Source: Aselliscus stoliczkanus (Eukaryota > Chordata > Mammalia > Chiroptera > Hipposideridae). From it: a stretch of DNA of 64,000 bases. Shown here in pieces: positions 23,301-35,300 of the stretch (position 1 is the first letter of the stretch; every line of letters begins with the position of its first letter). The position numbers and the translations under genes were made by a program. The stretch is from positions 115,866,434 to 115,930,433 of the forward strand of contig CM066727.1 of the NCBI GenBank assembly GCA_033961575.1, in the 5' to 3' direction. The notes beneath the pieces were generated by a model. That model had not been told where the DNA came from and made no database searches. It was given only the letters and a program-made list of their open reading frames with translations.

Positions 23301-26300
23301 AGGAGAGAAGGGCAGGGCAGGGCACGGTCATTGTGCAAAGGGTCAATGGTATGAGATCTCAGCCAATGGGAGAGGGGCTCAGAGCTCCTCTAGACAGACC
23401 CCTCCCCTAATCCCCTACTCAACTCACCTGCAGGCAGGCCACCCCGATGCCCACCGCCCCCATGAGCAGCAGGTGGTTGGCCAGGAACTGCTCCAGCTTG
23501 GTGATGCAGCCTCCCTGTAAGGCAACAGCAGGTCAGCATACCTTGACCTGGAAACGGGCGAGGATAGGGAGGGAGGGGCTGGCTGTGGTGCTGCACCTAA
23601 CTGGCCGAGGGAAGGCCGCGCTTACAGGACCTGGTTCAGCCTTTCAACTGTCCACAGGCTTCTTGGGTGATGGAGCGGGGTTGCTGTGATGTCGCAGTCT
23701 CTCCCAGTAGCAGCTGTTTGTCCCCCAGGCTTTGTGGGACCTTTAAAGGCCCAGCACTGTTGTCTCCTCGCCAGTGAATAAGTGGGCTCTGCTTCCCCCA
23801 GCCTGTCGCCTGAGCCTACCTATCGGGGGCCGCTGGATGGCCGTCGGGCCCTCAGCAGGCCCCAGCTGGAGCGCGGGTGCTCACCTCCACCTTGTAGATG
23901 TTGGAGGGGTGGGCCCTCTGGCCACAGCGGGCCACCACCGTCTTGCAGCAGCTGTCGGGCACCTGGCGTCCCTCGGCCTCCGGAGACAGGATGTAGGCAC
24001 TGTGCTGCCAGTCGGCCGAGCTGTTGCTTCCACAGCACTTGAACTGGAGAGAGAGGCAGAGCCTGGAGGTGAGGAACTTGCACGAGCCTCCGCCAGCCCC
24101 TGGGTTACAGGGCGCAGGACACATTATTCAAACCTATTTTGTTCTCCCCAGGATTCTCCCCTTCCCCTGTTTGGATCAGGGGGCTGGTCTCTTTGGGACC
24201 AGAATTTGCCTGCAGGTCACCTGTTTGCTGCCTTAAACATCCACCCAAGACCTTTAAGGAGATGATGCTGGGGAGAGGGAGGGTCTATGAGAAGATGGGT
24301 AGGGTGACAGATGCAGGTGGGTCCCCTAGAGTGTGGGACTGTATACTATTGGGTGGCAGAGCTCTGGGCAGGGCCAAAACCACCAGGGGTGGCTTCCTGG
24401 TCATCTAGGAAGGCAGGGCCCCAGGGACAGGGACCCAGCCTTGCCAGAGGTTCCCAGGCCCCCATTCAAGCCTTCAAGCCTCAGGACACAGAAGGCACCC
24501 CAGAGGCCATGGAGCTGGTGGCTCAGCAGTGACCAGAGGGGCCTGGTATGTGTGCTGAGTAGGACTCTGCACCGCCCAGGGCAGGAAACTGGTCATTTCT
24601 CGCCCTTGTGAGATGGGCACTGAGACTTGGCGTTCCTACATGGGCCACGAACATGGCTCTTTTGGTGCTGTTTCTGGTCTCTGAAGTGCAGGTGGGGTGG
24701 GAGGTGCATTTAGTCCAGTTAATAATGTTTGTTAGGCACCTACTATGTGCCAGGAGTGAAGCTAGGCACTGAGCTCAAATGTAAGTCATATGGCTCCTGT
24801 CCTTCCGAAGCTTGTCCTTTCCCATCGTCTAGTAGGAGAGACAACAGGAGCCTGCATGTGGCACAGGGGTGGACGGGGCTACGGGCTCTGCTCACTGGCC
24901 AGGAGAGATCAAAGGAGAGGAGGCGCCCGAGGAGTCAGGCAGGATGGAACAGCACACAGACAGAGCCGGGAACGGCAGGGATGTGCTAGGAATCACGTGG
25001 GATTGTGCATCTGTGTGTCTGCGTGTGTGTCACCTGGACGGGTAGTTTAGCCTTTCTGGGCTTCACTTTCATCACCTGTAAAATGGAGATAACAGAGTAT
25101 CTCCAGTCTGGTTTCTGTGAGGACTGAGAGGCGGTTCACGGAAAGCACTTGGGAGAGAGTCCTGCCCAGGGTCTGCACTTAGTAAGACACCTACTAACTA
25201 TCTTGTCATAGCTGTATGAACACAGGCACACAGGTGCCATTCACATACAAGAGGTGAGGCTGGGGCCCAGGTGCTGGCACTGCTGGCACTGGCTTGAAGC
25301 CCCTGCCTTCTCAGGACTCAGCTTCCTCATGCCTAAGGCTCAGGCCCATGGTGGGTCATGCCCTTGGGCCTCACTGTTCCTGGCAGGTGAGCGGGCCTAC
25401 GCCATGCACTGCGGTGCCCACGGAGGCCGCCGGCGCCAGCACAGCCTTACCTCGTGCTGCTCTGTTCCCAGCCTGCCTCTCCCATTCTCCCCACCTGGGC
25501 AAAGCCACGCCCTCCTTCTCGGCACCTTCTGTCGGCCTCCCGAACCCATGCTCCCCGCTCTGAGGGTCTCCACAGCCTAGCTCTGACTGCATGTTGCCTG
25601 TTGCCCTGAGGGCGGAGGTTTGGGCACAGTTACTGATGTGGGAGGCCCAACAAGTGTGGACTGAGTTTCAGACGGGCTGACCAGCAGGGTGTGTGTGGCC
25701 TAAGCATACTGGTGTGGATGCACTTGTGCGTTTGAGTACACAGGTGACTCTGGCCCCTATTTCAGAGGACAAGCAATCCCTACATGTGGAGCTAACTGGG
25801 AGCTGGATAAGCCAGTCTTGGGGAGGTGGGGAAGGTTCAGGGCCCACCACCCTTTACTCCCTCTCCTTGCCTGGTGTTCCCACCAAAAGACCAAGGCCTC
25901 AGCTCAGGACTGTAGATATAGGATGGAGCAGAGACCAGGAAGAAGGGGCAGGTGGTGCTGCCTCAAATTTTCAGCCACAGAATCATCAGGATTCTGGAGT
26001 CAAGCTGTTCAGTAGAACTTTCTGTGATGACCAAAATGCCCACTATCTGTGCTATCCAATTGGGTGGCCACTGGCCACGCACGGCTATGCAGAACCTGAA
26101 ACGAGGCTAGTGTGACCAAGGAACTGAACTTTATGTTAAGTGTTAATAGTCACATGTGGCTAGTGGCTGCTGTTTGGGACTGCCCAGATCTGAGGTCCTT
26201 TTGCCCCCCACCCTCCACCCCCTGCCACTGGCAGGGCCTGGGGCCTCACTGGAGACATCTGCTGAGTCTCTTCTTGGAAAGGAGAGACCACCTTGCTGCC

Positions 26301-29300
26301 TCCCAGTGTTCCTCCTGACGGTGCAAAACTGGGGGGTTCTTGTAGCAGCTTAACTGAAACACCTCTGCCTGTTGCAGCTCACTCTTATGGGGCCTCAGCT
26401 GTCAGCCACCCCGCTCCGTCCCAGGGAAAGAAGGCAGCTCTGATAATGGAAGGAGCCAGGAGACGGAGTTCTCCTGGGACGGCCAGCTTCCTGTGTACAG
26501 GGTACCTGGAGGGGAAGGCAGCAGGGTAGTGGGATCTGGAGGAAACAGCCGGGCAAGCCACGGTGCAGGTGAGTGCAGAGGAGGAAGGAGGAACGAGCAG
26601 GACTAAACGAGCACTTTTCATGGTGAGCGGGGCTTCTACATCCATACACATCCTAACGCTCACACAGCCTGTGAGCAGCTGACGTTGAATCTTGCCCAAG
26701 CCCACACAGACAGAAAGGGGCAGAGTCAGGATTTGAACCCATGTCTGTGTGGCCTTCATGCCCATGGGGAGGGCTTACTTACATCCTGCTGTAGACGGTC
26801 CACTGAGGTGGTGATCTCCGAGGCTCCGGGCTGCCCATAGTTCTCAGACAAGGTCTGGGTCAAGTGCTGCTTCAGTTCATCACTCAGCTGGAGGGTGGAG
26901 AGGGAAGGCGGCATCAGCAGAGCCCCCCATCCTGGTCCCCAGGCCTGCTCCCGAACCACACCAGCTAACTAGAGCACCGTGTTACTGTGAATGGTGCGAT
27001 GTGGGAGTTTCCCAAACAGTATAATGGCGTGCTCAGTGGGAGGCTGCACAGAAGACCAAGTTCACGGGAATGAAGCAGCAAAAGCTGGGCAAACAGAGGG
27101 AGGAGCTAGTTTTTAGGCAGAGGGGTACTTTTGAATATTTGTTGATTTTCATTTTGATTATGAGGTATTCAAAATATTTATAATCATTATCCTGTGGGTA
27201 CCCACAATTCCTATGGACACTGGCTTGAAACAACCAGCCTGCCCCTCCCAGCCAAATATCAGCCTGGTCATGCCCTTGAACTCCTGATTCACGGGGCACC
27301 TGGTTCACAGGGGGCGGGATCTGAATGGCCCCTTGATCCTGTCCAGTGCAGGCAGGCGCAGCCTGGTGCTGTCTTCATAGCCTGGCATGTAGCCTCCTGG
27401 GCCTAAGGCTTTCATTCCCCTTGGATGGCTGACAGCCGGGTCCGTGCTCCACCTCTCCTTGGCGGGGGAGAGGGACCACCCACCTCCCACGGAAGCTCCC
27501 CCAACCCCCGGCTCCCGTGTGAAGACATCAGTATCAACAGATGGAGGAGAGAATTACTGGAACTGGGACAAGAAGCAGGACCCATGTGCCGAGGATGCAG
27601 GGGTCTGGGAAACAGGACCTCCCCTGAGTGTCGCTGCCTCCGCCTCCCCACCACTCTGCACCCCTGCTGTTGCCTCCTGGGGGCGCTGATGGGGAACATA
27701 GAAGGGAAAACTTCCACTCACCCTCTGGTAGTACACATGGGCCAGGACGCCCGCCACCAGCTCAACGAGGAAGATCACCAGCAACAGGCAGAAATACTAG
27801 GAGCAAGGAGAGAGGGCGGTCACCACCAGGTGGGCCTGGGGAGGCAGAAGACACTTCAGGACCTCTACCACAAATGTTTTCCTAAAGCAGTGAGGGGGGT
27901 GGGGGCTACCTGTCAGGGACCTCCACCATCCCTACCACCTTCCTCCTCTTCCCAGTTGCTCCGGACGTACTCGCCTTTGCTGGCTGCTGGCACGGATTCC
28001 CCCATTCATCCCTTCAATCATGGGTCTGTTGTCAGCTTGTTAATCCATCTACCCACCCAATATTTATTAAACACCTACTATATGCCAGGTATCATAAGTC
28101 AGACAGTTGTTGCCCTCAAAGTTATTGGTGGTAGGGGAACAGATAAGTAAGTGATTATAATGATGTGTTATAAATGCTACAATGGGGCCTGCCCTAGCAA
28201 TGATGGGAGGCCCCTGGTGGGGGAGGGCAGCCAGAGAAGGCTTCCTGGAGGAGGCAACACCTGCGTGGCATCTTTAAGGATGAGTAGCATGTGCCAGGCG
28301 GAGGAGGAAAGTGCATGCCAGGCAGAGGGGAGAGCATGTGTGAACCCTGGAGGGTGCAGAGAGCATGGGGTGTGTGAGCTCAGCAAATGGAGAACAGGTA
28401 TGGCCGGAGTGGAAGGGCCGGCTGGCTGGGCAGCAGCAACCAGGCCTCTGGGAAAGCATAGGCAGAGACCCCGCAGAGTGCATTGTCAGGGTTCTAAGCA
28501 CCCTCACCACCGCCTGGCCTCCTCCAGGCTCGGGGCTGCTCTGCAGGCTTCACAGCCCTGCTGCTGCTGCTGCTGCTGCTGCTGCCGGCTGCTTTCCTGG
28601 CTGCACTCTCGGCTATGACAGGTTTGCACCCCATCCCCACTCCCACCTGGTTTTACAATCTGGGAGGCTCGGCACACTGCTGGATCCCAGTGGCCTCTTG
28701 CAGGAGGTAACAGGGCAGAAATGCATGTCGGCCCATGTGGCTGGGCGAGGACAGGGTGAGGGATCTGAGGCAGGCAACAGGGAAAAAAGCAGGGAGGAGA
28801 GAGGAGGAAGAAGAGAAGGAGGAGAGGGGAGTACTGTTGCCTGAAAATGCACCGCCCCTCCCCCGCTCCCGGGGAAGCACAGCCCCTACTCCTGAGCCCT
28901 GGCTGGTGGTGATGCCTCCTCCTCCCTCCAGGCACTGCCCATCTGCCTGGCCACACGAGGGCAGCAGCCCAGGATTACAGGGAGGGCCCAGCCTATGGGT
29001 GAGCTCTGAAATGCCAGGGCTCATTAAGAGGGCAAGAATGTGGGCAGGAGGGTAGGTGAGCTGGAGGGAGGCTGGCAGGGGTCCTGAGGGCCCACAGGGT
29101 GGGGACAGCAAGGAGGGCAGGGCTGTCTGGCCAGTTCAGAGACAGTACCAGGCGATGGACCTGTAGGCCTTGTCCCACTGGCTCCCAAAGCCCAGCAGGA
29201 GGCTCGGCAAAGGCAGGGTTTAAACAACCCAGGGGAGAGGACATTTCAAGGAAAAAAGACCTTTGACCCAAGAGCAAGGCTTCCTTTCAAGTTGAGTGAA

Positions 29301-32300
29301 TTGCCCACCTCTCCCTCAGCCATTTTATTGAACCCATTGTCTCCCAGCATCATAGCTGAGCACCAGCAAGGAGGCAGGGAAGCCGGCCAGTCTCTTAAAA
29401 ATGGTGGCGGGCCTGCCCCCATCACTTGTGGGGCCCATGGCAAATGACACTGGAGGGCCCCGGTCCCCCTCCCTTCCTGCCCCAGGCTCTGCGCTGCACC
29501 AGGAAAGGCCTCCGGCCTGCATGTCTCTCCCTCTCTGTCCATTCCTCCCCCAGGACCAGACCCTCCATCCCTCGTGAGGATGTGAAGGAGGCTGGGTGTG
29601 GTGGGGTGTGGAGAGCACAACGGCCTCAGGAGGCTGTGCAGGCTCTAACTGGAGGCTCAGGCGGCCTGCACAGGGCATTCCAAGCTCCTGGGCACCGGGG
29701 ATGACGTCTAGAAGTGGGGAAGGGAGAAGCAGTTTCCATGAGGGCACATTGCCTGGGCCCCATGGACTTTTTCTGCCATGGGGAAGGGTTTGGATGAAGG
29801 GGGTGGTGCATGGGGTCCCCAGCAAGGCCGTGTGTGCCTGGGTGTTTGGAAGGTGCTTCGTGTTACCCATCCCAGGCAGGAGGCTGACAAGGGGCCTGTG
29901 GGTGGGCCCTCTCTGCTTGAGGAAGCTCTCTGTCTGAACAGGCCCTGAAAACCCAAAGAACGGTGGTGGAACATCAGCTGTCTTGGGTTTGAGTCCAGGC
30001 TGCACCACTTGCTAGCTCTGGCTGGGTGACCACTGGCACCTCGGTGTGAATTAGAGCAATGTGCTCCAATGAGAAAAATGCAGCACAGTGAGTTGGGCGA
30101 GCCGGATTTCAGCCCTCCCTGGATCCTTGTATCAGATGCAACCTCCAGGGCCATACATGATGGCCCTGCCTGTGGGACTGAGCCAATGTATGGCTGCATC
30201 CTGCCCTGCCCACCCCTAGGGGCACCCAGCAGGAAGGGAATTGTGCTGCATAGCCATCCAACCTGCTTTCTGCTCCCAGAGTTCATGGGTGGCAGCACGA
30301 GGTGAGCCGAGCTTGTTAGCCAGTGGCCGACACAGTTGCCCAGTCCAGGTCCTTGCCCTCCTGGGAGCCACCCAGCCCGCTGGACAGGACATGGCTGCAC
30401 TGACACCCACCCAGGAGGAGGTCCTCCTTAGCATGTGCACCGCATCGTCTTGGGGACCTGCTTGGCCCGCAGCTCCTCTCTGACACAGCTGCCATTTCTG
30501 CTGGCTCCAAATTGATCCCCACGCCCCCGCCCTGCCTCCATACTCTGAAGCCAGCTGTCATTCTGCCACAGGACCCTATGTTCAGTGGCTGCCAGTCACT
30601 CCCCAGGCTTCCTGGATGCACACCGTGTGCCCTCTGTGGCATGGGAGCAAGAGGTGATGGGGTGCTCGTAGCCGAATGGGAGGGTGAAGTCCCCTGCCAG
30701 CTGGGAGGGCAGCATCTTGCCACCTTCCTTCTGAGGGGGGGTGGGCGGTGATGGTGGGGGTGGGCACGAGATGCCTCTCTCTCTATCATTGCTGTCAGGC
30801 ATGAGTCAGGCACGGATGGTGGCCCTGAGGACGTGACAGTGTCATGCTGGTCTCTGGGAAGTCCCTGCCACAGCTGCTACTAAAACCTGGCTGGGGGCCG
30901 GCCGAGTGGCGCATTGGTTAAGAGCTGGCTTGGGATGCCAGCGGCCCCAGTTCGGATCCCACATGTGAGGGCCAGTGACACTGCCCCCTACAGTTAACAG
31001 CTCCACCTGGAGCTGGGCTGTGCGAGCTCCGGTGATGGTGTAGGCTGCAGCCCCTGCTGCAGTGGGCTGCCATAGGCTACAGTGAGTGGCCGGCAGCCAG
31101 CGTGAGTGGCTGGCAGCCAAGCGTGAGCTGCCAATAGCCACGGTGAGCAACATCCAGAGGCTGGCGACCGATCTGCCTCATCCGCGAAGAGCGCAATGAC
31201 GATACCAACATGGGCCAGTGAAGCAACGTCCTCCGCAACTAGACTGAAGAACAAAAAGACAGCAACTTGTCTGTTCCCCTTCCCTGAATCCCCAATGCTG
31301 TTCCCCTCCCCCAATTCCCCAATAAAATCTTTAGGAAACAAAACAAAACAAAACAAAAAAACCTGGCTGGGGAGGTGGGGTGATGGGAAGGGAGCCCCAC
31401 ATCAGTGATTTAATGGCAGGCTAAATTAGTACATGCCAGCCCCTCAGAAAGGTTCCCAGGCATCAAACATGCTCTCCAACCTGACGAATAGGCAGGAGGG
31501 GGGAAGAGAACCCTTCCCACCAGCAGCCCCAGCTCTAATGATGCCCTGAGGGGAAAGTCAGGTCAGGTTGGGACCCTGGGGGTACTGAGGGTGGGGTGCC
31601 AGGGAGTGGACGTGCTGGGTGCTCTGTGGGCACGGCTGCTGGCTCCAGGCAGCAGCTTCGGTGGGGGGAGGGCTGCAGGTGTGTGACTCACCTGCGTGGG
31701 GGAGGCCCTGAATCACGGCTTTTGTGTGACAGTCCCTGAGAGAGAGGCAGGTCATGCTTCCTGGGAGCCTGTGCAGAGGAGCCTGGCAGCCCTGCCCTGA
31801 AGCTGGCTGGCTGGAGTCTGTGCAACCAGGCCAGGCTGCGGAGGGGGGTTGGCCATGTGAGGCCATGAGCTCCAACAAATGCCTCACGTGTGCCGCTCCG
31901 CCCTTTGCTTGGCCAAGCCTTTCCTGACTCCCTCAGTCCAGAATCATCTCAGGATTCCTAGGGCAGATCTGCAAAGCATTCCTTCTGTTCCTGCACACAG
32001 CTCCTTACAGAGGCCAAGCCTTCCAAGCCTCCATGCCTTTGCGCTCGCTGCTCCCTTGCCTGGACTTCCGGTGCCTGCCTGTCTCAGCTTGCTCATGGCC
32101 CACAGTGGTTGTCGCCTGCCCCCGCCTCAGCCCCAATGCCTCCAGTGTTTCATCTGCCTCCATGTCCCCACACAAGGACTTTTTTTTTTTTTTTTTTTAA
32201 AGATTTTATTGGGGAATTGGTGGAGGGGAACAGTGTTGGGGAATCGGGGAAGGGGAACAGACAAGTTGCTGTCTTTTTGTTCTTCAGTCCAGTTGCGGAG

Positions 32301-35300
32301 GATGTTGCTTCACTGTTGGTATCGTCATTGCGCTCTTCCCGGATGAGGCAGATCGGTCGCTGGCCTCTGGATGGTCGCTCACTGCGTCTATTGGCAGCTC
32401 ACGCTGGCTGCCAGCCGCTCACGCTGGCTGCGGGCCACTCACTGTAGCCTATGGCAGCCCACTGCAGCAGGGGCTGCAGCCCACACCATCACCGGGGCTC
32501 GCACAGCCCAGCTCCAGGTGGAGCTGTTGTTAGCTGTAGAGGGCAGTGTCACTGGCCCTCATGTGGGATCCGAACCGGGGCCGCCGGCATCCCAAAACCA
32601 GCGCTTAACCAATGTGCCACTCGGCCGGCCCAGGACTTTCTCCTTTACTCCTTCCCTCCTTCACCAGACTCGCGTCTGCCTCTGTGTCCTTCGCCTGCCT
32701 GCCATGCTGTTCCCCATGCGACAGTTCCCGGCAGGCCTTGGCTGGAGATTGACATAACTTTAGCCACTGCTCCGTAGAAGTGGCTACCGTTTCAAGGGTT
32801 CCCCCTCTGCTCTCCAGAATGACTGAGCTTCTGGGGCCCAGGGGCCATGTCATAGGCTCTTCCACCCCCTCCTCAGTGCACTGCTGGGTCTGGTTGCGTG
32901 CCCGCCTAACATCCCCGCTTTAAGATGCTGAGTGCCCATCTCAGAGCACCTGTGACACACTGGGACTGGCCAGAGCATGCCAGTCCAGGCTTTGGGGCAG
33001 GAGCCTAATCTTTTTTCTGACTGTGGGTAGCACAGAATTGTTACTTCAGTTTAATTTATTGCAGAGGTTCTCAACCCGGCACAATTTTGCCCCCAGGGGA
33101 CATCTGGCAATGTCTGGAGACATGATTTTGCTGTCACAACTGGGAGGAGAGCTCCTGGCATCTCGTGGGTACCTGGCATCCGCTGTATATCCTATAGTGC
33201 CAGGACAGCCCCCTGGCAAAGAATTCTCAGAGTCTAGGGCTGATGCTGGGACCTGATTTGCATATGTGCCCCTATGCAAAATGGGAGGCACAGATGATTT
33301 AAGGAAGGTTACCTAGTTCCTGAGAAGCCTCTGAACACAGAGGCACGTGGGGGGTTTTGCTCTGAACCTGCTTGGGAGGGCCTCTTTGCAGCCGGAAGTT
33401 GCATGCCCTAACACAAGGAAGGATCCGTGGAGGGAATGCCACTAGTCCAGGTACTGCCCGAGAGCTCTGGGTGCTTCCCTGGGGACAGTTTTCTGAAGCA
33501 GCCCAAGATCCCTCCGGCTGCCCCTAATGAGCTAGGCAGCGAGGTGTGAGCTGCCATTGGGGTTGTATAGTAGGTTGACTCGGAAGCATGAAGAAGGTTT
33601 TGGAGCTACCTTTTGCCTTCTTTAAGTCTGGCTTGGAATTGGTTTTGAACTATCTTTTTTATTTTTATTTTTATTGGGGAATTGGCAGAGGGGAACAGCA
33701 TTGGGGAATCGGGGAAGGGGAACAGACAAGTTGCTGTCTTTTAGTTCTTGTTTTTAGTTGCGGAGGATGTTGCTTCACTGTTGGTATCATCATTGCGCTC
33801 TTCCCGGATGAGGCAGATCGGTCGCTGGCCTCTGGATGTCGCTCACCGCGGCTACTGGCAGCTCACGCTTGGCTGCCAGCCGCTCACGCTGGCTGCGGGC
33901 CACTCACTGTAGCCTATGGCAGCCCACTGCAGCAGGGGCTGCAGCCCACACCATCACCGGGGCTCGCACAGCCCAGCTCCAGCTGGAGCTGTTGTTAGCT
34001 GTAGAGGGCAGTGTCACTGGCCCTCAAGTGGGATCCGAACCGGGGCCGCTGGCATCCCAAAACCAGCGCTTAACCAATGCACCACTCGGCCGGCCCCGTT
34101 TTGAATTATTAAACAAAAGTCAGTAAAAAGTTCTAAGGTACTTTGTGTATAATTCAAGCAGTCATATTTCAATGTCAGCATTGACTGGGCCCCATGCCAT
34201 CCCGCTTCTCCCTGCTAACCATGCCCGGGGAGGGCCCGTGCTCCCCCCACAGAGCCCACCGTTCCCTAGAGGGGCCCAGAGTGCATCTCCCTGGCCTGTG
34301 GCTTAGGAGGTGATAGCCCAGCTCAGGTGCGCTAGCCTTGTGTCTCAAAACCGAGCAGGAGAAGCCAAGAAATGCAGCTTTTCTATAGAGCGAGTGGCGG
34401 AAAGTTGTCCTTTCCACACAAACATAATAACTACACAGTGTGCCAGAAACATGTATGCACTTTTTTAAGGAAAGCTGTATTAAAATTGTAATACTCAATA
34501 TATACTGATAACAAAAGACAAATACAAGTCACGTTTGACTTCTGCAATTACAAGAGGTACTCAAAGTGGTTACCATCAGCGTCCAGACACTTCTGATTAC
34601 GGCGAACTACTGCTTGAGTAATGCTGACCAAAGTGCCCACCTGTGCCCATTTTTTTGGCATCTCTGGTAATAATAATAATTAATTCCGGGAGAGTCAGTG
34701 CATTATTCACCCGAGTGGCCCCCAGGTGCACACAGTGGGTGGTCCAGGACAGTGAGCCTCGTGCCAGCTCTCCCCAGGTGCCTCTGTGAGCGCTTCCCTT
34801 GCCCGCTCCCAGCCACCCTCAGAGATGAGCGCTGCATCGCTCATCACACTGCCACGTTAGCGCAGCATCAGCCTCACTGGATCCACGAGCACACATGCGT
34901 GGAGAGGTAAAGCAGCTTGTCTGAGGTCACTTGGCAAGAACATGGCTGAGGCTGGAACTGAACCCAGTGATTCTGGCTGTAGGACCTCGTGCGCTTACCT
35001 GCTGTGTGCTGCTGTCCTCCCAACAGCCGATGGGTGGGGTGAGCTCCCCAAGCTGGCTCCTTAGGATGGGTGCAGCAGGCTTGGGTGGATACGGGGTGTC
35101 AGGAGAGGAATGACAAGGTGGTGACAGGGAGACAAAGGGGAAATCCAGAGACTCCTCAACCCCGATGCAGGCCCCCACTCAGTCCCCATTCCTCAGTGCC
35201 AGTGGGGTGGACCAGGCATGCCCCAGGGGGCCCCTCCTGGCCAGGCTGCCCTCCTCCACCAGGGGCTTCAGCCTGCTTGGTGCTGCTCCAGCCTGGGTCA

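Larger units (their letters stand above)
18665..23427 (-). other. TSPAN11: TSPAN11 last intron
   Basis: Contents: two tandem MER5A-like fossils (18735-19036), two extensive CA/TG tracts (20282-20480 and about 22985-23165), and MIR-class pieces near 21965-22135 and 22300-22480. The rest is unique sequence; no other gene was seen. Confidence 0.8.
23515..26782 (-). other. TSPAN11: TSPAN11 introns flanking the CCG exon (23515-23884 and 24044-26782)
   Basis: The short intron holds nothing notable. The larger holds an L2-like fragment near 24718-24850, a MIR near 25045-25190, an ancient MER DNA-transposon fragment near 26005-26190 and a MIR-class piece near 26600-26760. No further gene was seen. 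Confidence 0.75.

Noticed and set aside
27425..28150. Open frame of 241 codons on the plus strand
   Set aside because: It runs antisense across the TSPAN11 TM3 exon and into an ancient repeat, so the frame is a by-product of GC-rich sequence.
29325..30406. Overlapping minus-strand frames of more than 220 codons
   Set aside because: No homology recognised, no splice or start context, includes a MIR fragment; typical chance frames in a GC-rich intron.
30897..30970. Functional tRNA gene
   Set aside because: The A- and B-box-like sequence is the head of a SINE with target duplications; the cloverleaf is degraded.
32109..32777. Several related proteins of about 110-130 residues repeated at 13.7, 31, 32 and 33.6 kb
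   Set aside because: The similarity is because all are chance translations of copies of the same SINE, not a gene family.
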